A stretch of DNA of 41,861 bases, taken from positions 1 to 41,861 of the forward strand of contig CAMDBU010000034.1 of NCBI GenBank assembly GCA_945889495.1, given 5' to 3'. This DNA is from Syntrophobacter sp. SbD2. Lineage in GTDB: Bacteria; Desulfobacterota; Binatia; UBA9968. The notes under the pieces were generated by a model. The model did not search any database. It was not told the DNA's origin and was given only the letters and a program-made list of their open reading frames with translations. Below, in pieces: positions 1 to 8,087 of the stretch. Made by a program: the position numbers and the translations under genes. The first letter of the stretch is position 1. Every line of letters begins with the position of its first letter.

Positions 1-150
1 CTTCGGCTTCGGAGTTGTGGCTTACTCCGACACGGTCTTTCACCGTGCTGATGCAGCACCCTCATGGGCGCACTCATACCCGCGAAAGCGGGTATCCAGG
101 CTTAATTCAACGCGGAATAAACCTGGATTCCCGCCTGCGCGGGAATGACA
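1..150. repeat. Cluster of intergenic palindromes (REP-like)
   Basis: A run of short perfect hairpins fills this stretch: 9-14 with 25-30, 31-36 with 42-47, 45-50 with 54-59, 76-83 with 88-95 (8-bp stem, GAAA loop) and 128-134 with 139-145 (7-bp stem). The last two carry the 'CCCGC...GCGGG' core seen in dispersed REP-like elements of many GC-rich proteobacteria, and they are linked by complementary TCCAGG (96-101) and CCTGGA (122-127), so the whole can fold as one large structure. No convincing gene lies in 1-327. Confidence 0.6.
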
Positions 151-221
151 GATCGAGTAGATGAGCCTGAGGCGGTTCTTCAGTCGTTTCCATTAACTTT
201 GGGCGTGCGCCAGATCATGAA

Positions 222-262
<41 letters not shown>

Positions 263-327
263 CAGCCCCGCGCCAGTTGCCAAAATCCCACCTGCATGCG
301 ACTACTTGAAAGCAGCGCAGACGAGCC

Positions 328-1434
328 ATGGCACCGTTACTGAACATCGCAGAAATCCACGGGCATATCTCCAACCGCCTCGACCCGTCGACCATGGCTG
401 GGAAAATGGTCGCCGGCATCATCGGCGATGGGCCGTCGCACTATTCCAAAAGCCCGGCCCTGTGGAATGCCGCGTGCGCCCAGCTCGGCATGAACGCGGT
501 TTACCTACCCTTCGATGTCGACGACGCCCATGTGCGCGATTTACTTCGGCTGTTTCGCGATTCCGAGCAGTTCATCGGCGTCAATGTTACGGTACCGCAC
601 AAAGTGCGGGTGATTGATTTTCTCGACGACCTCGACGCTGGCGCGGCGCGCATCCACGCGGTCAATACCATCGTGCGCAACGACAACGGCCGGCTGATCG
701 GCTACAACACCGACGGCGAAGGCTTCATCGACAGCCTGCTACAACCTAGCCCCGAACAGCCGCAACCGTTCATGAGGTCGCTGGACGGCATCGATGTGCT
801 CTTGCTCGGCGCCGGCGGCTCGGCGCGCGCCGTGGCGTTTCACGTCAGCGACCAGATCGGCCAGGGCCGTTTGATCATTTCCAATCGCACCGTCGCCCAT
901 GGCCAGTCGCTGGCCGATGAAATCAAAAAACTCGGCCGCAACGCGTTGGCCATCGATGAAGAGGGAATTTCCACCTGGGCGCCGAAGGTTGGGCTGATCA
1001 TCAACAGCACGACCAAGGGCCAGGGCGGCATCCGCAAGTTAAACAACGGAATGGCAACCCTGCTCGCCCCCTACTCCGCCCTGGCGCCGGCCAATCCGCC
1101 AGCGCTCAGCGCAGAACTCGGCGACGATTTCGAAGCGCACTGGAATGAAGCGGCGAGAGGGGACATCGAAGCCAACCAGCGCCACTCGGAAACGTTTGCC
1201 GCAAACATTCCTAGCACGACGCGCTTCTACGATCTGATCTACCATCCCGAAGAAACCGTCTTCTTGCGCCACGGCCGACAAACCGGCCACCGCACCATGA
1301 ACGGCAAAAGCATGATCGTCCGCCAGGCGGTCCGCGCCTTTCGCCGTATCTGCCAGCCGCAGCTCGCCCGACTGGGCAAGGACATCGATGAAACCTTCGC
1401 CCAAGTGACCGAAGTGATGTCCCGCGCTTGGTAG
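328..1434 (+). CDS. aroE: Shikimate dehydrogenase family protein
   Basis: Predicted to reduce 3-dehydroshikimate to shikimate with NADPH in the aromatic amino-acid pathway (cytoplasm). Visible family motifs are the substrate-binding SKSP (residues 40-43), NVTVPHK with the catalytic Lys (about 86-92), the NTDGEG loop (127-132), a Rossmann GAGGSAR (161-167) and NRT (186-188). The C-terminal segment from FYDLIYHPEET onward matches the usual AroE end. At 368 aa it is about 90 residues longer than typical AroE. There is extra sequence at the N-terminus, an insertion of roughly 40 residues between the NST motif and FYDLIY, and a C-terminal tail. ATG codons at 394 or 406 would fit the normal AroE start better, so the true start is uncertain. 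It could serve quinate or another related substrate. It stands alone and is flanked by repeats. Confidence 0.85.
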   Translation: MAPLLNIAEIHGHISNRLDPSTMAGKMVAGIIGDGPSHYSKSPALWNAACAQLGMNAVYLPFDVDDAHVRDLLRLFRDSEQFIGVNVTVPHKVRVIDFLDDLDAGAARIHAVNTIVRNDNGRLIGYNTDGEGFIDSLLQPSPEQPQPFMRSLDGIDVLLLGAGGSARAVAFHVSDQIGQGRLIISNRTVAHGQSLADEIKKLGRNALAIDEEGISTWAPKVGLIINSTTKGQGGIRKLNNGMATLLAPYSALAPANPPALSAELGDDFEAHWNEAARGDIEANQRHSETFAANIPSTTRFYDLIYHPEETVFLRHGRQTGHRTMNGKSMIVRQAVRAFRRICQPQLARLGKDIDETFAQVTEVMSRAW

Positions 1435-1510
1435 TTAGGAAAACGATCAGTGCCGCCAAAGGTCCAGGCGCTTCCACGACTGCGACTGATTGAGATCAAG
1501 CCAGAATAAT

Positions 1511-1589
1511 TTTCACCACAGGGACCACAGAGAAAACCATTTTCCGAACCCTCTGTGTTCTCTGTGCCCTCTGTGGTGAAAAATCTTTC
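1511..1589. repeat. Dispersed 'CTCTGTG' palindromic repeat, copy 2
   Basis: The left arm TTTCACCACAGGGACCACAG is nearly the inverse of the right arm ending CCCTCTGTGGTGAAA, so the element can form a long imperfect hairpin. The right arm matches the copy at 222-262. It sits between the convergent aroE-like and ThDP-enzyme genes and might act as a bidirectional terminator. Confidence 0.65.
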
Positions 1590-1644
1590 TGTCCTTTGGT
1601 TGCAATCATGCCGCGCGACGTCATCTCCAGCGAACCAGCATTGA

Positions 1645-3288
1645 TCACTCCCGCATCCGTGACGCCGCGATCTCCCGGCAGGTGACGAATTCCAACAACG
1701 CCGCCTTGCCGTCGTCGGTGACTTTGCGCGCGCGCTTGAAGGCTGCGACGATTTGATTGGGATCTTCGACCCGTTCCGACCAGCCGCCTAGCGACTTCGC
1801 GAGGTCGGCATAATTGCCAAGGATATTCATGGTGCCGTAGCGCTCGTGCGAGGCGTGCATGGCGTGGGTCTCGGCCGCCATAAAGTTGTTGTTCAAGACC
1901 ACGGTCAAGATCGGAATGTTGTTGCGCACCGCGGTTTCGAAATCGAGACCGGTCATGCCGAAGGCCGCGTCGCCCATGAAGTTGACGCAAAATTTTTCCG
2001 GCGCGGCGAGCTTGGCGCCGATGATCAATCCCAAGCCGCCGCCGAGCGCGTGCGACTTGCCCCAGCCGAGATAGCTGCGCGGCACCGGCGCTTGGTAAAA
2101 CGGCACTAATTGATTGCGCGGGCTGCCCGAGTCATGGGTGACGATGACTTCCCGGCGATCGAACAGATTCATGAACTCCCACATCACCCGGTAAGGCGTC
2201 ATCGGCGTTTCGCTGGAGGTGAGCTTGGGCAGCCACTCCGCCAGCCATTCTTCTTTGCCTTTTTTGATCTCCGCCGCCACCGCACCGTCGGCGTCGCGCT
2301 TCTTGCCGCCGAGCAAATCCTTCGCCGCTTCGACAAACTGGCGCAAGACTAATTTGGCGTCGCCGAGGATCGGGTAATCGCAGGGGTACTGCTTGTTGAT
2401 ATCGCGCTCGTCGTTGGTGGCGTGGATGATGATTTTGCCGGCGGGGATCGCCGCCGCCGTGATGTTGTGCTTGGTCAAGCTCGTGCCGATGGCGAGAATC
2501 ACATCGGCCTTTTGCAAAAACGTATGCACCGGCCGCGGCATCACGCCGGCGCCGGTGCCGAGGGACAGCGCATGGTGCTCGGGAAAAGCGCTCTTGCCTT
2601 CCAAAGTGGTGGTCACCGGCAGCTGCGCCAGCTCGGCTAGCTCGATCAATTCATCGGTCGCCTCCGCCCACAGCACGCCCTGGCCGGCGACGATCATCGG
2701 ACATTTCGCCTGCAACAAGACCTTGGCCGCCTCGGCGACATCGCGGACATTGGCGCCGCTGGTAGTGCCCTTGACGGGTGTGTACTTGACCGCGCCGGCA
2801 AATTCTTCAAGCGCGACATCGCCGGGGATCTCCACCATCACCGGCCCCGGCCGGCCCATTTTGAGATAAGTGAACGCACGCCGCATGACTTCGGAAACTT
2901 GATCCGCCGCGGTGAGTTCCTCGATCCACTTGGTAATCGGCGCATAGGACTCCACCGAGCGAAAAAAGTGAAACACCTGAGAGGAACTGCGCGGATGCCC
3001 CACCGGCAAGCACAGCATCGGCACGGAATCGGAATACGCCGTGGCGACGCCAGAGAAAGCGTTTTCCGCCCCCGGCCCCGCCTGCATGGTGAACACGCCA
3101 ATGCGCCGGCCGTTGGTGACGCGAGTGAAGCCGTCGGCAATGCCAACGCCGACCCGCTCCTGCCTGCACACGATGGGACGAATCCCGGCGGTCGCCGCCG
3201 CCTCGATGAGCGGATTGGTCGGATAGCAACTCAGAAACTCGACACCCTCGCGCTTGAGGATTTCACAGATAGCATCGACGACTTTCAT
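1645..3288 (-). CDS. ThDP-dependent enzyme, acetolactate synthase-like family
   Basis: This 547-aa protein has the three-domain layout of thiamine-diphosphate enzymes of the acetolactate synthase, benzoylformate decarboxylase and glyoxylate carboligase group. The N-terminal Pyr domain carries the cofactor-activating Glu in RQERVG (E44). The middle domain is Rossmann-like. The PP domain has the metal/ThDP motif NFMGDAAF (GDA at about 439-441) followed by LNNN (about 465-468). The start at 3288 has GGAGG five bases upstream. The substrate cannot be read from the sequence; genes of this type annotated as 'thiamine pyrophosphate-requiring protein' are common near amide, nitrile or aromatic-acid catabolism genes. 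The first ~30 codons and about 350 bp of upstream DNA are duplicated at 4923-5367. Confidence 0.85.
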   Translation of the reverse strand: MKVVDAICEILKREGVEFLSCYPTNPLIEAAATAGIRPIVCRQERVGVGIADGFTRVTNGRRIGVFTMQAGPGAENAFSGVATAYSDSVPMLCLPVGHPRSSSQVFHFFRSVESYAPITKWIEELTAADQVSEVMRRAFTYLKMGRPGPVMVEIPGDVALEEFAGAVKYTPVKGTTSGANVRDVAEAAKVLLQAKCPMIVAGQGVLWAEATDELIELAELAQLPVTTTLEGKSAFPEHHALSLGTGAGVMPRPVHTFLQKADVILAIGTSLTKHNITAAAIPAGKIIIHATNDERDINKQYPCDYPILGDAKLVLRQFVEAAKDLLGGKKRDADGAVAAEIKKGKEEWLAEWLPKLTSSETPMTPYRVMWEFMNLFDRREVIVTHDSGSPRNQLVPFYQAPVPRSYLGWGKSHALGGGLGLIIGAKLAAPEKFCVNFMGDAAFGMTGLDFETAVRNNIPILTVVLNNNFMAAETHAMHASHERYGTMNILGNYADLAKSLGGWSERVEDPNQIVAAFKRARKVTDDGKAALLEFVTCREIAASRMRE

Positions 3289-3641
3289 AGGGCCTCCAGA
3301 ACTTGGAATTCGCGCGAGCCGGGAAAGCCCGCGCGGAACCGAACAGGATTCTCATAGCACCGAACCGCGGGCGAGCGCCATGAGAAAATCGCCGTGATCG
3401 GCCGGCTGCCCAGCGCGAAGTCGCCGAGGTCATGTTTGCGAATTGGAAACAGCGGGAAGATTGCCGGGCTCGACATCGTGCCGATTCGGGTCGTCGTCGG
3501 TGATATTCGCCTATTGATCGCAAGGATCGTCAAACGGTGCAGCTATCTGGGAGTATCTAATCTCGCTCGGCGTAGTGTTGTTTATCGCCTCCGCTACGGT
3601 CGATCCTTCGTCAATTCAACTTTGTCCAGCTAATCAACAAC
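3203..3641. repeat. Direct repeat A: 5' end and upstream region of the ThDP-enzyme gene
   Basis: This ~440-bp stretch covers the first ~28 codons of the ThDP gene and its upstream region. It aligns in the same orientation with 4923-5367. Long shared blocks include the start-codon region, 'CATAGCACCGAACCGC', 'GAGAAAATCGCCGTGA', 'GACATCGTGCC' and 'GGGAGTATCTAATCTC', with scattered substitutions and small indels. By eye about four in five bases agree. The two copies abut the two ends of the DUF1016 module. Apart from the gene start and this repeat I see no gene in 3289-3646. Confidence 0.85.
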
Positions 3642-3646
3642 GTCCC

Positions 3647-4807
3647 CTAATTTCGTCCCTTGCCCATGATTTCCTGATGCTTGGCATGAAGGAATTTCTC
3701 CAGCTCCTCCTTCGTCGGCAGTTCCACCGCGTATTTGGAGACGAAGAGGCGGTTGTCCATGCTGGCAATGGCGTATCACACCAGCGCGTGATCCTTGCCG
3801 GTGCAGAACAGCAGGCCCACCGGCGGATTGTCGCCCTCAGCCATCATGTGCTGGCGATACCAGGTGACGTAGGTATTGATCTGGCCGAGATGTTCATGTT
3901 TGAAGTCGTCCACCTTCAGCTCCACCAGCACATGGCATTTCAAGACGCGGTGGTAAAAGACCAGGTCCACAAAGCCGCGCGTCTTGCCGATGAGAATGCT
4001 TTTCTGCTGCGCCTCCAAACAAAAACCATGCCCCAGCTCAAGCAGGAACTCGCGCAGATTCTCAAGCAGCGCCGCCTCGAGATTGGATTCCGTCATGGCA
4101 TCCTTGGCGCGCAGACCGAGGAACTCGAAGATATAGGGATCGCGGATGGCAAGTTTTGGCTCTGAGGCCTCCACTCCCTTGTGCACCATCGCCGCCAGCT
4201 TCTCCTTGTCCTTCGACAGCCCGGAGCGCTCGAAATACAGCGTGGCGATCTGGCGCTTCAGCGCCCGCACGGACCAATTGCCACGAATACACTCGATCTC
4301 GTAAAAGGCGCGTTTCAGCGGGTCTTCGATCTCGATCAGTTCGGCGAAATGGCTGAAGGACAGGCTGTCGACAAGCTTTTTCCCTGTCAGGGCGAATTGT
4401 GGAGACGCTGTCTCCCGAATGGCCGGGACGAAAAGCAGCGCGGAGGTGAATTCGGGAGACAGCGTCTCCCGAAACAGCGGGTAGGACAGGTAAAAGGCCC
4501 GATACCTTCGCAACTCGCGCTCATCCATCCTCCGAAGTCCTATCTTTTCGAGTCGTTCGGCGAGCCTGGCCAGTAGTTCATCGCCGTACTTCGCGCGGTC
4601 TTGGCCATTCAGTTCGTAGTGGTGGATGTAGCCGCCGATGATCCAGTTGCGAAGTGTCAGCGTGGTGTTGACTGCACGGTTTACGGCGGCGGCGCTATCC
4701 TCATGGACCCGTTGGATCGCCTTCACCAGTGCGGCGAAATCCAAAGCTCCGACGCTGCCCCTAGCGAAGCGGGGTCTTGTGACGGGGGTCTTCTTCTTCG
4801 CGGACAA
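3647..4807 (-). pseudogene. DUF1016/YhcG-type PD-(D/E)XK nuclease gene with internal TGA
   Basis: YhcG-type proteins pair an N-terminal DUF1016 helical domain with a C-terminal PD-(D/E)XK nuclease fold and commonly sit in restriction and mobile islands. Here the N-terminal domain is recognisable (WIIGGYIHHYELNGQDRAKYG and following) and the nuclease core is present: FVDLVF with D281 and VELK with E296/K298. Translation starts at TTG 4807, with GGAGG about nine bases upstream inside the preceding ORF, and stops at TGA 3776-3778 after 343 aa. The same frame continues for 42 more sense codons to TAG 3647-3649. These encode YAIASMDNRLFVSKY... and ...TKEELEKFL..., which is the normal C-terminal helix of the family. 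One substitution (for example CGA to TGA) would explain it. The truncated product keeps all catalytic residues and may still fold. Confidence 0.8.
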
Positions 4808-4810
4808 GGC

Positions 4811-5008
4811 TCAGTCCTCCGCTTCGCTTTGCGTGTCGCGGCCGAGGCGGTATTTGATGTCGTAGTTCAGGATGAAATCCAAATCCTCCGCCATGAACCC
4901 GTAGTGCCCCGCCAGCACCGCGTCGATGAGCGGATTGGTCGGATGGCAGTTTAAGAACTCGACACCCTCGCGCTTGCGAATCTCACAGATCGCATCGACG
5001 ACTTTCAT
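4811..5008 (-). pseudogene. Chimeric 65-aa ORF: ThDP-enzyme N-terminus fused to a DNA-methylase-like tail
   Basis: Residues 1-30 copy the start of the ThDP enzyme (MKVVDAICEI... CHPTNPLIDA). From about residue 32 the sequence switches to GHYGFMAEDLDFILNYDIKY, which I recognise as resembling the extreme C-terminus of Eco57I-like or N6-adenine DNA methylases; that assignment is from memory. The join is at about 4917-4923, the edge of direct repeat B. A GGAG ribosome site precedes the ATG at 5008. The TGA at 4811 lies three bases before the TTG start of the DUF1016 gene, whose ribosome site is inside this ORF, so the two would be translationally coupled. It is probably non-functional as a protein but may act as a leader for the nuclease gene. 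Confidence 0.6.
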
Positions 5009-5367
5009 GGGGCTCCAGGAATTGCAATTCACGCGAGCCGGGAAAGCCCGAGCGAAACCGAACAGGAATCTCATAGCACCGAACCGCTGGCGAGCGCCAT
5101 GAGAAAATCGCCGTGAGCGGTCGGTTGCCCACCGCGAAGTCGCCGAGGTCATGTTCGCGAATTGGTAACAGGATGGAGATTCATCATACAGGCAGTCGAC
5201 ATCGTGCCTGCTCTGGTCGTCGTCGGTGATATTTGGCTATCGATCGCACGGATCGTCAAGCAATGCAGCTAGCTGGGAGTATCTAATCTCTTTCGGCGTA
5301 TTGTCGTTTATTGACTCCGATGCGGCCAACTCTTCGTCACTTCAAAATTGTCCCGGTAATCAACAAC
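4923..5367. repeat. Direct repeat B: diverged copy of the ThDP-gene 5' region
   Basis: Second copy of the ~440-bp block at 3203-3641, in the same orientation. It holds a complete start codon at 5008 with an SD-like GGAG, and the upstream sequence that probably carries the promoter of the ThDP gene. At its low end it joins a methylase-like tail; at its high end, near GTTGTTGATTA (reverse strand), it joins an HsdR-like relic. Nothing else that looks like a gene is visible in 5009-5367. Confidence 0.85.
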
Positions 5368-5487
5368 TTCGTCTGGTTGCTGCTTTCTTGCAAAGTCGCC
5401 AATGACCGCCCGCGTGCTCGCGTCCATCTGTTCGATGGGCGTGCCGCTAAAGTCGATGAACAACGAATTCGCTGAGTCATCCCGCCG
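5368..5487 (-). pseudogene. Relic of a type I restriction HsdR-like helicase
   Basis: In one minus-strand frame, bounded upstream by TAA (5488-5490), the sequence reads DSANSLFIDFSGTPIEQMD followed by ASTRAVIGDF. The 'F.GFTGTPIE.TD..TRAVFGDYI' pattern is characteristic of the helicase region of HsdR subunits of type I restriction enzymes. Only about 35 codons remain. There is no start codon, and the frame runs straight into direct repeat B. I read it as a decayed fragment left by deletion. The family assignment rests on the motif alone. Confidence 0.5.
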
Positions 5488-5502
5488 TTAAGTCGCGAAA
5501 CG

Positions 5503-7377
5503 CTATTGTAGATTGGCGAGAGCCCTCATTTCGGTAAACCAACCGATCACATGGCCATCGGGATCGACTTGATCCAGACGAGCTTTAGTCATCGAGGAAG
5601 ATGCGTGCTCGTTGAGGATGCGCTTAGCCTTTGAGACCTTCTTGCCACGCGTTTCTAAGTCGAGTGCAGCCCATGCGTTAGGACTCCCTGATGCAGCGTG
5701 GACCATTTCAGCAATCTTGATAGGAACGTCATCAAACGCAGCGAAATTCGCCGCCAAGCCAAGCTTGATGTCACAAACCCGAGCGTAGGCTTCGTTAATC
5801 GCATCATGATGAAGGTAATTCTCCATCTCCTTTTTCCCGGTCACGACGGCTTTGCATCGTGCCCTGAGGTTGATCGCGTCGGCTTCGGCCTGATACTTTG
5901 CGACTGCTGGTGGCAATTCATCCCTGTCAAATAGATGGAATTCAGGCCGCGCCAATCGCTCAAGCCGGGAGGTCCAAAGCGCCAACGACGACCCACCCAA
6001 GGGGAAGAAAATCAATCCCCCCTCCAGTTCCATCTTTTCCAAGTCGAGCACGTCGCAACCAGCTTCCTGGAGCATCTTTGCCATGTGCTTCAGGAAAGTG
6101 ATATCGTGCCGCCCCTCCACACCGACGAACAGCTTGATGGAGTTATCGGGCAGCACGCCCAGCGATGAAGCACACAGCTTGTTGGTTTCTCCGCCTCCGG
6201 GGAGAACTTCCCGCGACTTATCAGGTTTCAGGTGAATATATCGCAAGCATTTGTCCGGGAGAGTGCGTGCCAACATTGGAGTATGCGTCGTGATGACCAC
6301 CTGATTGTCAGTGGCCAAATCCATCAGTGCGGTGATAAGAAGACGTTGATTGTGCGGATGCTGACTCGTCTCTGGTTCTTCGATGCCATAGATCACTGGG
6401 GCGTTATTCCTCTCACGGGACTGCTGTTCAGCTTTTGCTCGAAAGAAATTCAGCAAGACTAACCTCTTCACCCCGCTTCCTCGCTTGTTAATGGGAATGT
6501 CTTCGTCACCAGTAATGCTGACGTTGAACAGCGTGTCCCATTTCTTGAGGACAATTTGAGGGTTCAGTTGCTGCGCAAGAGATTCATCCATCTCTTTAAG
6601 CTTATCCAACGTCGCCTGTGCAATTCGGCGAACTTCAGTTTCGACGTGCGCGGCGATCGCGTTCAGTTCGGCTTCTCGCTGCTTGATTGCCTCTTTGACC
6701 GCGGACTTCAAAGGGTCCTGCGCTTCGGGATCCTGGTCGGTACTAGCACGGTCAGATTTGAACAGCGCCAATAGGGGCACATGAATCTTAATCTTGTCCC
6801 ACGATTTATTCGTTTTGTCCTCGTTGAGAGGAACAAGAACCGGGCTGAGTTTCAAATCGCCAACCGTCTCGCGGATACGCTGCCTCAATTGAGCGTTCAC
6901 CTTTTGGTCGATGCCAGTCAGGTCGACTTTCAGCTTTTCCGCTTGCTTTTTTAACTCCGGGTTCTTCAGTTGTAGCAGGTCTGCAACTCCGTCAGCAGTT
7001 GGATGAACAGCAAAGGCGGCGACGCTCGTGCACTTCGGCGTCGAGAGATGGTCGCTGAATGTCTTGTGAATCTCCAATCTCCCAGCCTCATTGAGGAGAT
7101 ACTCTACCGAAAATGATGTCGGGTTGTCTTCGTCGATAACCACGCTGGCAGGAAGATCAGCAAACTCACAGATGATTGTAAGGTCCTTGCCATCGCCATC
7201 CTTCGATGCGTCGTGCTTGTCCGGCGAACCTTCGTTCAGGAATATGTCGAGGGCATCCATCACGGTTGACTTGCCGACATCATTCTTGCCGACGAAGGCC
7301 GTCATGTCGTCGAAATCGAATACGGCTTCATTCTTGTAACAGCGGAAATTCCTGATTCTAAGGCGTGTAAGTTTCAT
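5503..7377 (-). CDS. OLD-family ATP-dependent nuclease (AAA15 ATPase plus TOPRIM)
   Basis: This 624-aa protein has an N-terminal SMC/RecF-like ABC ATPase: MKLTRLRIRNF opening, Walker A GKNDVGKST (30-38), Walker B region IEEPE (332-336) and switch THTP (364-367), with a coiled, charged middle. A C-terminal TOPRIM nuclease half follows, with VEGRHD (420-425) and FDRDE (D484, D486). OLD-type proteins cleave or degrade DNA and act in phage defence (P2 Old, Gabija GajA). No UvrD/GajB helicase is adjacent, so a class 1 OLD is more likely than Gabija. A fused PARIS-like AriA/AriB arrangement is an alternative I cannot exclude. The gene starts ten bases after the stop of the BsuBI/PstI-like ORF and appears intact, unlike its neighbours. 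Confidence 0.8.
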   Translation of the reverse strand: MKLTRLRIRNFRCYKNEAVFDFDDMTAFVGKNDVGKSTVMDALDIFLNEGSPDKHDASKDGDGKDLTIICEFADLPASVVIDEDNPTSFSVEYLLNEAGRLEIHKTFSDHLSTPKCTSVAAFAVHPTADGVADLLQLKNPELKKQAEKLKVDLTGIDQKVNAQLRQRIRETVGDLKLSPVLVPLNEDKTNKSWDKIKIHVPLLALFKSDRASTDQDPEAQDPLKSAVKEAIKQREAELNAIAAHVETEVRRIAQATLDKLKEMDESLAQQLNPQIVLKKWDTLFNVSITGDEDIPINKRGSGVKRLVLLNFFRAKAEQQSRERNNAPVIYGIEEPETSQHPHNQRLLITALMDLATDNQVVITTHTPMLARTLPDKCLRYIHLKPDKSREVLPGGGETNKLCASSLGVLPDNSIKLFVGVEGRHDITFLKHMAKMLQEAGCDVLDLEKMELEGGLIFFPLGGSSLALWTSRLERLARPEFHLFDRDELPPAVAKYQAEADAINLRARCKAVVTGKKEMENYLHHDAINEAYARVCDIKLGLAANFAAFDDVPIKIAEMVHAASGSPNAWAALDLETRGKKVSKAKRILNEHASSSMTKARLDQVDPDGHVIGWFTEMRALANLQ

Positions 7378-7387
7378 ACTGGTGCGC

Positions 7388-7984
7388 TCATATGTTTTTC
7401 GGCATCACATCCGCATACGGCCCAAGAAACCGTTCGCCGTTGAAATGGATCATGTGGTCGGGGTCTTCAGCGATCCAGACTTCGGATTCCCAGGCGATGT
7501 GCGAGACGAAGGTCTGCATGGTGCGGCGGTTTTCGAAGGCGGTGACGAACACGAGTCCCGCTTTGCAGCCAACGAACAGGTCTTTGAGTTCCTTGCGCCG
7601 CTTGCCGTCCACCGGGCCGGCGCTGGTGACGGCTTCGATGAGCAGCAGCCAGTTCTTGGCGCGGTAGTGGACGATGACATCGGGAATCTTGGCGGCGGAA
7701 TCCAAGGTGACGCCGAGCGCCGCCAAGGCTTTTGAATTGAGATGGACAACCTTGCTCCTGGCATCGCGGATGCCGAGGATTGCTGCACCGGGAGTCCAGC
7801 GGGCGCTGAATACCTCAATGATGGCTTTCACGAGAAGCCCCCAACGATCTCTTGAAGTGCTGCGGCTAGCGCCCCGGCGCGGCTGGCTCAATGACGCCAT
7901 GAAGTCAGCCACAGGTGTCGCGGTGAGAAACTGCCCGAGTTCCTCCTGGCGACTTCTGGGCTTTTCTATGGCCGCGATTTTCAT
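7388..7984 (-). pseudogene. Chimera: methylase N-terminal stub fused to BsuBI/PstI-type nuclease domain
   Basis: Residues 1-35 (RQEELGQFLTATPVADFMAS region) look like the start of a type II N6-adenine methylase, whose usual opening is 'ELGQFLTP..VA.FMASLF'. After a low-complexity join (SQPRRGASRSTSRDR) the rest matches the C-terminal catalytic domain of BsuBI/PstI restriction endonucleases: KIPDVIVHY, NWLLLIEAVTSAGPVDGKR with an ExV-type active-site strand, GLVFVTAF and HFNGERFLGPY. The helical N-terminal domain of that nuclease family is missing. A deletion joining adjacent methylase and endonuclease genes would produce this. Without a methylase in the window an active nuclease would be self-toxic, so loss of function is likely, though the C-terminal catalytic domain itself looks complete. 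Confidence 0.65.
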
Positions 7985-8087
7985 GTCGTCATGCTACCAA
8001 GCTGAGTTCCGTCTCGCCAGCGAACAAACGGGCAGCGTTCGCAGAATCGAGCGTGGCCAGGTGCTTCGGGGCGCCGCGACCGAGGTC

